A DNA stretch of 64,000 nt, taken from NCBI RefSeq assembly GCF_900096915.1, contig NZ_FMYK01000001.1, forward strand, positions 620,001 through 684,000, in the 5' to 3' direction. Below, piece by piece: positions 7,837 to 16,226 of this stretch (within the stretch, counting starts at the first letter, position 1; each line of letters opens with the position of its first letter). The notes under the pieces were generated by a model. That model did not search any database, had not been told where the DNA came from, and saw only the letters and a program-made list of their open reading frames with translations. Source of the DNA: Acinetobacter marinus. Lineage in GTDB: Bacteria; Pseudomonadota; Gammaproteobacteria; Pseudomonadales; Moraxellaceae. Made by a program: the position numbers and the translations under genes.

Positions 7837-9882
7837 TTAAGACGATCTTGCCTCTTTGACCTCAGCTTCATCAATTTGCAATGGTTTGCGTGGTGGCCAG
7901 AAAAACTCACTCGGACGGGTGACAAAATGCGTGGCAATCAGTTTGAATAACGGACGCCATTCTTGTACACGCACACGGCGGGCACGCAATGCCACGAAAA
8001 TGGTCAAACTAAAACTGACAAATAAGTTGGTGAGACCAATCAATAGCACGCCTAAAAATGACACCACGATCAGACCAATGTCAGGTGAACCGTTAATATT
8101 CATCAAGCCTTGAATAAAATTCGCTGATGCAAAGGCAATGTGACGAATATCCAGTGGTAATCCCAAAATAAAGCCAATGGTGCCCATACTGCCGAGCATC
8201 ACCCCAAACAAGAAATTACCCATAATTGCGCCAAGATTTTGCTCAACATAGTTGGCAACTCGCTCAAGGCGATGTTTGGTAAAGATTTTTTGTAACTTTG
8301 GATGGGCTTTGATGCGTGCACCGATCTGGCGATAGATCGCCAAATTGTCATAATAGCCCGCAATTAATCCTGAAAAAAACAAACACACCCCAGCAATTGC
8401 CGCATGTGGAATGGCGAGCGAAGTGAATGGATTGAGTTCATGCAGCACATGACTGGCTTTGGCATGATTCATCAACGCTTCACCAAACATGGCATCCCAG
8501 CCATAAGCAATCAATGCCGCCACAGGAATGGCGATGGAAATATTACCCAAAATGGCAATAAACTGGGTACGGATAATATTAATAATCAGCGCCGCCAGCT
8601 CCGCCATATGCGCATTTTTACTGCCTTTTTTCTGCTGAATGGTGGCAGCCAATGCCGCCGCCGTCATCGCAGGTTGTTTGGTCGCCACGGTAAAGTGCAA
8701 AATATGGATAAAAACAAAGCCCAATCCATAATTCATACTGTAAATAAAGGCTTGCATCAACGGCGCTAAGGTCAGCCGTGCCGACAATATCTTTAATGTC
8801 GCCATCACCGCAATGATCGCACCTGCACCCGCTGCGGCACGGTACATTTCAAAGTAGCCTTTTTTGTCGGTACTCACATAATGCTCGCCTGTTCGGCTGG
8901 CATTTTCCGTGACTTGTAAAGCGATCAATTCAGTATTGGTGGTCAGCAGTGCACGCACACTTTGATCACTATAATGCGCATAGGTAATATTACGCAGCAA
9001 TTCCATAATTGCGGATTGTTGCGCCTTATCCTCATCAGTGACCACGTGCAAAAGGATTTCAATGCGTTGTAAACATTGCTCAAGTAAGGTCAGCAAATAG
9101 GTCAGACTTAGACTCACACCAATACGCTTGGTGGCTCGGCGTACCCGTTGCATGATGTCACGACATTGCTCCAACATCACCAGCGCCTGATCTGGGTCAG
9201 GCACAGGCATCACTGAGGCAATATCGTATTGCGATTCATACTTTTTATAGGTTTCAATAAACTCAACAATTTCACGGTTTTGAATCAAAAATGGCGATTC
9301 AAATTCATCAATTTCTGGATAGGCGTGGGTAAACTCGGAATGTAAACCAATAGCGCTGACGCGATAGGACAAAATCATGATCGCATTAATCATCTTCATG
9401 CGAATATGGTGTTTGTTGCCTTGATTAGCATTGGACTGGCCCAGTAAATGCAAAATCATCTGCCAATCTTCGGCTTGAATATTATCTAGCCAATAGCGGT
9501 CACTTTTCTTATAAAAAACCCGCCCCACCAACTCTTTGAGTTCGCTCTCATCTTTGACCAACGGCAAAAAATGCGCACCAATACGCTGAGAAAGCTGGGT
9601 ATTGAAGCCCTCAGAGCCCAAGATGCCACTTTCAACATACAGGCTAACTTGCTTATATTGATTGAGCAGACGCAAAAAATAACGCTGAATAATATCACCA
9701 GCGGTCGGTGTCATAATCAAGGCACGAATAAATGCCTTCATCTTTTGATTGATTTGGGCATGATCGCTGGCGTCGCTTGGACGCAAACGGTCGACAAGAC
9801 GCACCAATAGCTGTAGATCCAAGCGCTCCTGATCAATCTGAGCCTGCATTTCGATCAACAAATCTTGCAATGGAATATGCAT
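7837..9882 (-). CDS. COG4389 'site-specific recombinase' family membrane protein
   Basis: The 681-residue protein has a soluble N-terminal half (about 1-340) rich in helices and a C-terminal half with several hydrophobic segments (about 345-640), typical of the COG4389/PF10136 family named after gonococcal Gcr. No tyrosine or serine recombinase motif is visible and the many membrane segments sit badly with a DNA recombinase, so the inherited name should be treated as unproven. ATG 9882 follows GAAGGTG at good spacing; a TTG codon directly before it is less likely. It follows ispB in the same direction with an 82-bp gap, so co-transcription is possible. Confidence 0.75.
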   Translation of the reverse strand: MHIPLQDLLIEMQAQIDQERLDLQLLVRLVDRLRPSDASDHAQINQKMKAFIRALIMTPTAGDIIQRYFLRLLNQYKQVSLYVESGILGSEGFNTQLSQRIGAHFLPLVKDESELKELVGRVFYKKSDRYWLDNIQAEDWQMILHLLGQSNANQGNKHHIRMKMINAIMILSYRVSAIGLHSEFTHAYPEIDEFESPFLIQNREIVEFIETYKKYESQYDIASVMPVPDPDQALVMLEQCRDIMQRVRRATKRIGVSLSLTYLLTLLEQCLQRIEILLHVVTDEDKAQQSAIMELLRNITYAHYSDQSVRALLTTNTELIALQVTENASRTGEHYVSTDKKGYFEMYRAAAGAGAIIAVMATLKILSARLTLAPLMQAFIYSMNYGLGFVFIHILHFTVATKQPAMTAAALAATIQQKKGSKNAHMAELAALIINIIRTQFIAILGNISIAIPVAALIAYGWDAMFGEALMNHAKASHVLHELNPFTSLAIPHAAIAGVCLFFSGLIAGYYDNLAIYRQIGARIKAHPKLQKIFTKHRLERVANYVEQNLGAIMGNFLFGVMLGSMGTIGFILGLPLDIRHIAFASANFIQGLMNINGSPDIGLIVVSFLGVLLIGLTNLFVSFSLTIFVALRARRVRVQEWRPLFKLIATHFVTRPSEFFWPPRKPLQIDEAEVKEARSS

Positions 9883-9964
9883 CAATCAATCACCTTCAAC
9901 TGAAACAGCAGTGCTGAGATAGCACAATTTAAATTGCACATCGTTAAAATCAGTAGCTTAAAAA

Positions 9965-10948
9965 TCATTGAATGCGGTCTAAAGCCATCTTGGCTAAATT
10001 TTGCAAAGCATCACGATAAATAGACTGTGGTAGAGCTTGCAAAGACTGCAACGCCGCATCGGTTTCTTGCTTGGCACGTTGCATACAGTAGTCCAAAGCA
10101 CCCGAAGATTTGACAATCTCAATCACTTGCTCAAGCTGTGCTGTACCGCCTGTGGCAATACTTTTATAAATAATTTGATGCGCCTCAGAGCCTTGCGCTG
10201 TCATCTGCATCGCCGCAATGAGTGGTAAGGTTGGTTTACCTTCCATCAGGTCATCACCGATATTTTTACCCAGCGTTTCCGCATCGGAAATATAATCTAG
10301 CACATCATCGACGATCTGAAAGGCATTGCCAAAATGCCCCGCATAGTCACGCAGTGGTTGACGATACTGTTCAGTACCCGCCAAGATCGCTGCGCCTTCA
10401 GTTGCCAGTTCAAATAAACGTGAGGTTTTACCGTGAATAATCTTTAAATAAATCTCTTCGGTGGTATCAGGCTGATGCTGTGATTGAAGTTGTAGGACTT
10501 CACCTTCGGCAATCTCACAAGTCCCTGATGAAAAGTCCTTGAGTAAATCAAAATCCTTTAAATTCACCAACAAATCAAAAGCACGGGCAATCAAAAAATC
10601 ACCGACCAAAACCGCAGTTTGATTGTCCCACGTGGCATTCGCTGTTGGGCGACCACGGCGCAAACCCGATTCATCAACCACATCATCATGCACTAACGTT
10701 GCGGTATGCAGCATCTCAATCACTGCTGCTAGATGCCGTGAATGCAACATCTCTGTTTGACCACAGGCATGCGCAGCAAGCAAACACATGATCGGACGCA
10801 TACGTTTACCGCCCGCTTCGACCACATGCTTACTGACCGACATCACCAAACCGACTTTTGAGGTAATGCCTTCATTGATAAATCGATCCATCTCAGCAAA
10901 ATCTTCAGCCACGGGCGCAAGGATATCCTGTTTAAAATCAATACTCAT
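9965..10948 (-). CDS. ispB: Octaprenyl diphosphate synthase
   Basis: The 327-residue protein carries both Asp-rich motifs of trans-polyprenyl synthases: DDVVDE beginning at D88 and DDVLDY beginning at D214, with the GGKRMRP substrate-binding stretch at 46-52. It elongates farnesyl diphosphate with isopentenyl diphosphate to make the side chain of ubiquinone. ATG 10948 (MSIDFK) is preferred over the TTG three codons earlier. It is divergent from rplU-rpmA, an arrangement common in gammaproteobacteria, which strengthens the ispB assignment over other polyprenyl synthases. Confidence 0.93.
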   Translation of the reverse strand: MSIDFKQDILAPVAEDFAEMDRFINEGITSKVGLVMSVSKHVVEAGGKRMRPIMCLLAAHACGQTEMLHSRHLAAVIEMLHTATLVHDDVVDESGLRRGRPTANATWDNQTAVLVGDFLIARAFDLLVNLKDFDLLKDFSSGTCEIAEGEVLQLQSQHQPDTTEEIYLKIIHGKTSRLFELATEGAAILAGTEQYRQPLRDYAGHFGNAFQIVDDVLDYISDAETLGKNIGDDLMEGKPTLPLIAAMQMTAQGSEAHQIIYKSIATGGTAQLEQVIEIVKSSGALDYCMQRAKQETDAALQSLQALPQSIYRDALQNLAKMALDRIQ

Positions 10949-11535
10949 GTAGATCAAGCCTCTAAAAAAAATTCCAGCACAGTTGTCAGGCAGTTTTCGA
11001 TTGTGATTTTTCGATTTTCACGTTATTCGATTTTCACTTTATTTGCGCTCAACGATGGAGATGCGATGTCAAAAAATATGAGAACAGTAGAAGACAGAAG
11101 GAATCAAAATACCCAATAATCAAATATTTAAACTCAAACAAAATCTGACATTTCAACCAGTAACAATCGCACTCAACGCTATTTTTCTAACACAAATCAT
11201 ACCAGCCGATACAGCTCGTGCTATTTTCATCAAACTTCGCCCAACTTGCAAGCCTACTTCTACAAATCAGCAACCAAATCAAATACAAAACAATGCTTAG
11301 CTACGATTAAATTGACCCAAACATACACTTCAATACAATCTCCGCCATTAGAGAAAATTTTTGCTTTTGGCATTTTAAAAATATTTTGCATTTACACAGG
11401 GATTTTCTGCTTAAAAACTTGTCGTTTGGTTAGAAATTGCGTAAAATTATGCGCCTTATACCCCCAGTGGCGTTCGTTTTAAGCTCGATATATCCCTTTA
11501 TCGGCACGACGACACGGGCTAGTGTGGAGTACGTT
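10949..11535. other. 587-bp divergent intergenic region ispB / rplU
   Basis: No gene is supported. The rplU promoter is at 11419-11447 with a leader of about 80 nt. The middle part (about 11040-11400) is AT-rich without clear features; the ispB promoter was not pinned down. Confidence 0.5.
11419..11447 (+). promoter_or_regulatory. Probable rplU-rpmA promoter
   Basis: TTGTCG at 11419-11424 and TAAAAT at 11442-11447 have a 17-bp spacer. The leader of about 80 nt before ATG 11536 could hold an autoregulatory L21 leader as known in other bacteria, but no fold was computed. Confidence 0.6.
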
Positions 11536-11847
11536 ATGTACGCAGTAATCCAAAGCGGTGGTAAACAGCACCGTGTAGTTGAGGGTGAAACCCTTAAAGT
11601 CGAATTGTTGAAAGCTGAAACAGGCGCAAGCATCACTTTTGATGATGTCTTGATGGTTGTAAATGGCGACAACGTTCAAATCGGTGCTCCAGTTGTATCT
11701 GGCGCAAAAGTCACTGCAGAAGTGGTTGGTCATGGTCGTCATGACAAAGTACGCATCGTTAAAATGCGTCGTCGTAAGCACTACCGTAAGCAACAAGGTC
11801 ACCGTCAATGGTTTACTGAGTTGAAAATTACTGGTATCGCAGGCTAA
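11536..11847 (+). CDS. rplU: 50S ribosomal protein L21
   Basis: The 103-residue protein is a standard bL21: [14 protein letters not shown] at the start, a [15 protein letters not shown] basic segment near 76-90, and the C-terminal KITGIAG. It binds 23S rRNA domain VI. The frame extends upstream to 11437, but ATG 11536 with GGAG nearby is the conserved family start. It is followed after 18 bp by rpmA in an operon. Confidence 0.97.
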   Translation: MYAVIQSGGKQHRVVEGETLKVELLKAETGASITFDDVLMVVNGDNVQIGAPVVSGAKVTAEVVGHGRHDKVRIVKMRRRKHYRKQQGHRQWFTELKITGIAG

Positions 11848-11865
11848 TCACGAGGAGTAAGAGAA

Positions 11866-12123
11866 ATGGCTCACAAGAAAGCTGGTGGTTCGACACGAAA
11901 TGGTCGTGATTCTAACCCTAAAATGCTTGGTGTTAAAATGTACGGTGGTCAAGCTGTGACTGCTGGTAACATTATCGTTCGTCAACGTGGTACAGAATTC
12001 CACGCTGGTGCAAACGTAGGTATGGGTCGTGACCATACTTTGTTCGCTACTGCTGACGGCGTCATCAAATTCGAAGTGAAAGGTCAATTTGGCCGTCGCT
12101 ATGTAACTGTTGAAACTGCATAA
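11866..12123 (+). CDS. rpmA: 50S ribosomal protein L27
   Basis: The 85-residue protein has the typical bL27 N-terminus [16 protein letters not shown] whose tail reaches the peptidyl transferase centre, and the usual gammaproteobacterial length with no cleavable extension. A GAGGAGTAAGAG ribosome-binding site overlaps the gap after rplU. A strong terminator follows directly. Confidence 0.97.
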   Translation: MAHKKAGGSTRNGRDSNPKMLGVKMYGGQAVTAGNIIVRQRGTEFHAGANVGMGRDHTLFATADGVIKFEVKGQFGRRYVTVETA

Positions 12124-12473
12124 GTTTCCATAGTTCAAAAAAACCCGCCTTGTGCGGGTTTTTTGTTGCGTCGATTTTTACCAAATGATTTAAACAATGC
12201 TTTTTTAGCAATGCTTTTTTTAACAATGTTTTTTTAACAGTGCTCGTTTTAACCATGCCAACTTACACAACATACAGCCTACTTACATTACATTCTCATT
12301 CATTTCAAAATAATAAGCACCTTAACTTCATCTTGCATAAAGTATGCTTTGGCATACTAAAACGCACTTTTCTCCACAGGAATTACACAAAACTTAGAAT
12401 TTTCTTCATTTTATTTATTTTGAAAAACAGTAAGATGTGCTCACAAACTTTTAATTAAGACAGGAAAAGTAAA
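12124..12473. other. 350-bp gap between rpmA and lolA
   Basis: After the rpmA terminator, 12192-12252 holds four or five degenerate units of about 15 bp of the form AACAATGCTTTTTT. The rest is AT-rich and should contain the lolA promoter. No gene is seen. Confidence 0.5.
12137..12165 (+). terminator. Rho-independent terminator of rplU-rpmA
   Basis: AACCCGC / GCGGGTT stem with a short TTGT loop, flanked by A- and T-runs. Confidence 0.9.
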
Positions 12474-13178
12474 ATGTCTTCACTAAAATCAGCTTTTCAA
12501 AAAACAGCATATGCGATTACCGTCAGCACATTGGTGGCTACGCCTATTCTCGCCACACAAACTTATGCCGCAGCAGCGTCAAGCCAACAGGCGACCAGTA
12601 GCTTGGTCAGCCAATTAAGTGCGATTCAAAACCTAACTGCCGATTTTGAGCAAAGCACAAAACTGACCAATCCGAAAACTACGCAAAAGAAAAATCAACC
12701 GATGCCACAGCATATGAACCAAAGTTTTACAGGTCAGATGAAAGTGGCTCGCCCAGGTAAGTTTTATTGGAAAACCATCAAACCTGCTGAGCAAACCATT
12801 GTCACCACAGGTCAATCGGTATGGATCTATGACCCTGATCTACAGCAAGCAGTAAAGCAACAGCTGGATGATCAAGTGGCAAACACCCCTGCGCTACTGT
12901 TATCTGGCAACACACAGCAAATCATGCAGGCGTATGAAATCAGTCAGCCCGATGCCTCTAAAACCTATTACAGCTTAAAACCAAAAAATAGTGAGGGTGC
13001 GTTTGAACGCCTATTGGTTAGCTTTGGCAAAAATAAAGCGCCGAGCCTGATGATTTTACAAGACTCGATGGGTCAGACCACGACCATTAAGTTTAAAAAC
13101 GTCAAACTCAATGCCAATATTGATCAAAGCGTATTTAACTTTACTCCGCCTAAAGGCACCGACATCATTGAGCAATAA
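12474..13178 (+). CDS. lolA: Outer membrane lipoprotein carrier protein LolA
   Basis: The 234-residue protein has a signal peptide ending near TYAAAA (about residue 34), then the LolA-type core: LTADFEQ, FTGQMKVARPGKFYWKT, GQSVWIYDPDLQQA, and the late FNFTPPKGTDIIEQ. LolA ferries lipoproteins released by LolCDE across the periplasm to LolB. ATG 12474 follows AGGAAAAG. The insert around residues 62-82 (TKLTNPKTTQKKNQPMPQH) is longer than in enteric LolA. It is convergent with the DUF815 ATPase gene and shares its terminator. Confidence 0.92.
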   Translation: MSSLKSAFQKTAYAITVSTLVATPILATQTYAAAASSQQATSSLVSQLSAIQNLTADFEQSTKLTNPKTTQKKNQPMPQHMNQSFTGQMKVARPGKFYWKTIKPAEQTIVTTGQSVWIYDPDLQQAVKQQLDDQVANTPALLLSGNTQQIMQAYEISQPDASKTYYSLKPKNSEGAFERLLVSFGKNKAPSLMILQDSMGQTTTIKFKNVKLNANIDQSVFNFTPPKGTDIIEQ

Positions 13179-13237
13179 TTTATAGCAGCTTGGACGCATT
13201 TGATCAATCTGCGCCCTCTGTCTAGTCCTGAAATAAG

Positions 13238-13268
13238 AAACCTCGTTTGTGCGCAAACGAGGTTTTAT
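13238..13268. terminator. Bidirectional terminator between lolA and DUF815 gene
   Basis: Perfect 12-bp arms AAACCTCGTTTG (13238-13249) and CAAACGAGGTTT (13254-13265) with a 4-nt loop lie between two convergent genes. Confidence 0.9.
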
Positions 13269-13295
13269 TTTTGGCGCAAAAAAATTCTCGAAAAA

Positions 13296-14180
13296 TTAAC
13301 TTTGCGAATTTTTCTTGCTTAACTGCGTCATCCCGATCCAATGTTTGGCAAATTGATAAGCTGCACGTCCCGAACGCTGTCCACGCATCTGACTCCAGCG
13401 TAACGCCTCTGCCCGTGTTTCCTCAGTCATTGCCAAATCAGCTTTACTGAGCCAATGCGCCACTACATCGAGATACAACTGTTGATCCATCGGATAAAAT
13501 GACAACCATAAACCAAAGCGATCAGACAGTGAGATTTTCTCCTCAATTGCCTCTTGCGGATGTAGCTCATCATATTGCGGGACATCGACTTTACGCACTG
13601 GCGTGTTTTCATGCATAAATTCTGGCAATAAATGACGACGATTCGAGGTGGCATAAATCACAATATTTTCTGCGCCCGATTGCAATGAGCCATCCAAAGC
13701 ACTTTTTAGACTGCGATAATTTTCATCTTCAGCATTAAACGCCATGTCGTCGCAATAGACGATGTACTTTTCCTGACGATCTTTGATCAGCTCACGAATG
13801 ATCGGCAAATCTTTTAAATCATCTCGCTCAATCTCAATAATGCGTAGACCTTGTGACTGAAAATCGGTCAATAATGCACGAACAAGGGACGATTTTCCTG
13901 TGCCTCTTGCGCCCGTAAGCAGCACATCATTGGCGGGAAAACCATGTAAAAATTGCTGGGTATTTTGCACCAATTTTTCTTTTTGACGATCAATGCCTTT
14001 GAGGTCATCAAGATGGATGGCTTTGGGTGAATGGATGGCGAAGAGTTGCTGATCTTTCCAGATATAGGCAGGCGCAGTGAAGTCAACATCTTGTTTCAGC
14101 GCTGGAAGCTGTTGTTGTACTTGTTTGGCAATCTGTTGTAATAAATCAATAAATTGATCTGGAAGCTCAAGTTGCGCCAT
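13296..14180 (-). CDS. DUF815-family AAA ATPase
   Basis: The 294-residue protein has the DUF815 layout: an N-terminal region, a Walker A GARGTGKSS (90-98), a Walker B-like IVYCDDMAF and a sensor-like IYATSNRRHLLPE, ending in a helical lid. The frame extends 72 codons further upstream, but that part is unlike the family and ATG 14180 gives the expected MAQLELP start. The function of the family is not established. No partner gene overlaps it; it converges on lolA and is transcribed away from tRNA-Ser. Confidence 0.85.
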   Translation of the reverse strand: MAQLELPDQFIDLLQQIAKQVQQQLPALKQDVDFTAPAYIWKDQQLFAIHSPKAIHLDDLKGIDRQKEKLVQNTQQFLHGFPANDVLLTGARGTGKSSLVRALLTDFQSQGLRIIEIERDDLKDLPIIRELIKDRQEKYIVYCDDMAFNAEDENYRSLKSALDGSLQSGAENIVIYATSNRRHLLPEFMHENTPVRKVDVPQYDELHPQEAIEEKISLSDRFGLWLSFYPMDQQLYLDVVAHWLSKADLAMTEETRAEALRWSQMRGQRSGRAAYQFAKHWIGMTQLSKKNSQS

Positions 14181-14389
14181 GTTTACCGCCCGAAGGAAAT
14201 TGTCGAAAGCGCTATTGTAAAACGATTTATATGAAATAAAGTAGCGTTCTTGGATACAGTTGCTTGGCAATCTGCAAAATTTTTCCGCAAAATTCACTGA
14301 GTTTTTAAGGTTTCGTCTGGGCGAACAACATCCGAGCGGATAAATTTGTATTGAAATTAGCCAATCACACCTTTTTCTTCGGAAAAAAT

Positions 14390-14418
14390 TTGCCAAGTGT
14401 ATAAAAAATTTATAATAT
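14390..14418 (+). promoter_or_regulatory. Probable tRNA-Ser promoter
   Basis: TTGCCA at 14390-14395 and TATAATAT at 14411-14418 (spacer 15 or 17 depending on the -10 chosen), about 10 bp before the tRNA. Confidence 0.55.
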
Positions 14419-14428
14419 AGCGCCCACA

Positions 14429-14518
14429 GGAAGCGTGGCAGAGCGGTTTAATGCACCGGTCTTGAAAACCGACGAGGGTGTGAGTCCTCCGTGAGTTCGA
14501 ATCTCACCGCTTCCGCCA
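14429..14518 (+). tRNA. tRNA-Ser (anticodon UGA)
   Basis: The acceptor strand GGAAGCG pairs with CGCTTCC; discriminator G and an encoded CCA (14516-14518) follow. The anticodon loop CTTGAAA at 14461-14467 gives anticodon TGA. The long variable arm (GAGGGTGTGAGTCCTC) is typical of tRNA-Ser, and the T loop GTTCGAATC is canonical. Confidence 0.95.
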
Positions 14519-14560
14519 AATTTTGAAAAAGCCTTTGTAGTTGATACAAAGGCTTTTTTA
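14509..14560 (+). repeat. Direct repeat copy 1: tRNA-Ser 3' end plus terminator
   Basis: The last bases of the tRNA (GCTTCCGCCA) and the adjacent terminator match 15325-15376 with four substitutions and one 1-bp gap before the T-run. Confidence 0.8.
14526..14560 (+). terminator. Terminator of tRNA-Ser
   Basis: AAAAGCCTTTGTA / TACAAAGGCTTTT stem followed by T-run. It is part of a segment repeated at 15325-15376. Confidence 0.85.
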
Positions 14561-14638
14561 TTTTGGAGTGGTATGCAAGCAAAGTGAATGTTCGCAAAGA
14601 ATACATTAGAATGAGTTAAATAAATAAAGGAATTACAG

Positions 14639-15184
14639 ATGAAAAAAATCAGGATTTTACAAACGGTGGGATTGTTGAGTTTAATACCCTTATTAACTGC
14701 GTGTTTGACCAACCAGATCTTATCTCATAAAGCTGATGGACAGTGTTTAATCACCCAACAAGATATGGTCTTAGGAAAAACAACATTTAAATCATATGGA
14801 ACAGCATATATGCTCAATACTTTAAATGTCGTCCAAGCCCCTGCTACGATTGGTTATCGAGAAATAGGTTCAATTCCAACATCTACTCGCTTAAGTATTT
14901 ACCGAATGTATGAAACATGGCAATCCACTGGCTATATCGGAGCACATATTGTGGTTAGAATTGAAGAGGGTTCTCATCAGGGCGTAATAGCTACTCTGCC
15001 ATTAGAGTCTGAGCGAATCGGTGATCCCAATACTGGGAAGCGAACCATCGATGAGAGGGGTAATTCAAGCAAGCCGTATTGGTATCGACATGATGAGACT
15101 TATGAGGTTAAGGGTAAAGTATTTAAGAGAGCTGATGTCACCCAAATTATCTATAACGAGGATTTTCTAAAGAAATGCGATTAA
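14639..15184 (+). CDS. Putative lipoprotein of unknown function
   Basis: The 181-residue protein begins with a lipoprotein signal peptide whose lipobox LLTAC places the lipidated Cys at 22. The mature part has no recognised domain; it contains two further Cys (36 and near the C-terminus) and a charged tail ending KKCD. AAGGAATTACAG just before the ATG serves as ribosome-binding site. It lies alone between the tRNA-Ser 3' end and an imperfect copy of that end, so it may have been brought in by integration at the tRNA. I do not recognise the family. Confidence 0.8.
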   Translation: MKKIRILQTVGLLSLIPLLTACLTNQILSHKADGQCLITQQDMVLGKTTFKSYGTAYMLNTLNVVQAPATIGYREIGSIPTSTRLSIYRMYETWQSTGYIGAHIVVRIEEGSHQGVIATLPLESERIGDPNTGKRTIDERGNSSKPYWYRHDETYEVKGKVFKRADVTQIIYNEDFLKKCD

Positions 15185-15324
15185 TATTTGCTTTTTCTAT
15201 ACACAACCTAGATAAACGGGCTTAGAGAAACTGGTCTTACAAATCGTCTAGCGACTAATTCTATCAATCATACAGTGTCTTCTCGTGTAAAACAGGATGC
15301 TATAGCACCATTATAGATAGAACT

Positions 15325-15376
15325 GCTTCTGCCAAGTTTGAAAAAGCCTTTGTAATTAATACAAAGGCTTTTTTTT
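15325..15376 (+). repeat. Direct repeat copy 2: partial tRNA-Ser end plus terminator
   Basis: GCTTCTGCCAAGTTT followed by the AAAAGCCTTTGTA hairpin repeats the 14509-14560 segment. No remaining tRNA body is recognisable upstream of it. Its hairpin (15341-15376) can end both the lipoprotein gene and, read on the other strand, copB. Confidence 0.8.
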
Positions 15377-15401
15377 ATTGCGATGACAAGCATTAAAACA
15401 T

Positions 15402-16226
15402 CTAGAACATCAACGCCAAACCGACACCATATTGCCAACCTTTTTCGGACGTTGTTTCAGCTTGCCAATTGGTTTGCTTCTGTCCTTTTTCATAAGCATA
15501 GCCAACATCAATAAATGGCTTAACCCGCTTGGTGATTTCATAACGTGTTTGCACACCGACAGCTAGCTCGGAAAGCCCAGATTTCGAGGCATACTTTGAA
15601 TCATCACTGAGCACAATATTCATCTCCAAATAAGGTTGACTAATCAGCTTTTGCGTCCATAAAAATTCACGCTCAAACTCTAGTCCGAGTGCTAGATAAT
15701 CATCTTCACCAAGATAGGCATAAGCCTCCGTTTCAAAAAAATACGGTGCAAGTCCATAGAGACCAAACATGGCATCAACCGTGTCGCCATCGCTTAAATC
15801 TCGATCTTCACGATAGCGCAGACCTGCTTGCGCATCCCAAAAGTCACTGATTTTTCGGCTATATAATGCAGACACATCGTAATGTGCATCGCTACTTTCC
15901 GCTTTATTGACATGAGCAAGAAAAAATAGACGATTTTCGTCTGTACCGATCATGCTATTCAACTCAGTGCTTAAAGCGCCCTGCCCATCTTCATCCAGTA
16001 GCCACGCTGTTTCCAGATTACTCACTTGATAAATCTGTCCACCGTGTTCTTTGAGATGTTGATTCATCGAATCATGAGAGGCATGATCCGCAGAATAACT
16101 TGTTGTATCAGTTGCATAGCTCAATGAACTCACCGCACTGGCAAGGCATATCAAACTTACTTGAAAAAATGTAGAACGATTTAAGCCAATTTTTAACTTT
16201 TTCGGAAAAGATTTAGTGGTGTGCAT
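15402..16226 (-). CDS. copB: Copper resistance outer membrane protein CopB
   Basis: The 274-residue protein has a signal peptide (about 1-38, ending LSYA) and a C-terminal beta-barrel region from about 70 on with the CopB signatures RLFFLAHVNKAESSDAHYD, WDAQAGLRYRED and GLAPYFFETEAYAYLG, ending in aromatic MF. CopB proteins sit in the outer membrane and work with CopA in copper tolerance. ATG 16226 overlaps the copA end by 14 bp and follows AAGGAGAA, so the two are translationally linked. The Met/His-rich N-terminal extension found in some CopB proteins is short here. Confidence 0.92.
   Translation of the reverse strand: MHTTKSFPKKLKIGLNRSTFFQVSLICLASAVSSLSYATDTTSYSADHASHDSMNQHLKEHGGQIYQVSNLETAWLLDEDGQGALSTELNSMIGTDENRLFFLAHVNKAESSDAHYDVSALYSRKISDFWDAQAGLRYREDRDLSDGDTVDAMFGLYGLAPYFFETEAYAYLGEDDYLALGLEFEREFLWTQKLISQPYLEMNIVLSDDSKYASKSGLSELAVGVQTRYEITKRVKPFIDVGYAYEKGQKQTNWQAETTSEKGWQYGVGLALMF

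Noticed and set aside
8404..8769. 121-codon plus-strand frame within the COG4389 gene
   Set aside because: Antisense shadow of a conserved coding region.
7837..9882. Mobile element or integrase based on the name 'site-specific recombinase'
   Set aside because: No recombinase catalytic residues, no inverted repeats or att sites around it, and a multi-pass membrane profile.
14181..14396. 72-codon upstream extension of the DUF815 ATPase
   Set aside because: The added residues are unlike the family and overlap likely promoter DNA; ATG 14180 gives the family start.
15185..15325. Remnant of a second tRNA-Ser before the repeat copy
   Set aside because: No acceptor, anticodon or variable arm could be traced; only the last bases and the terminator match.
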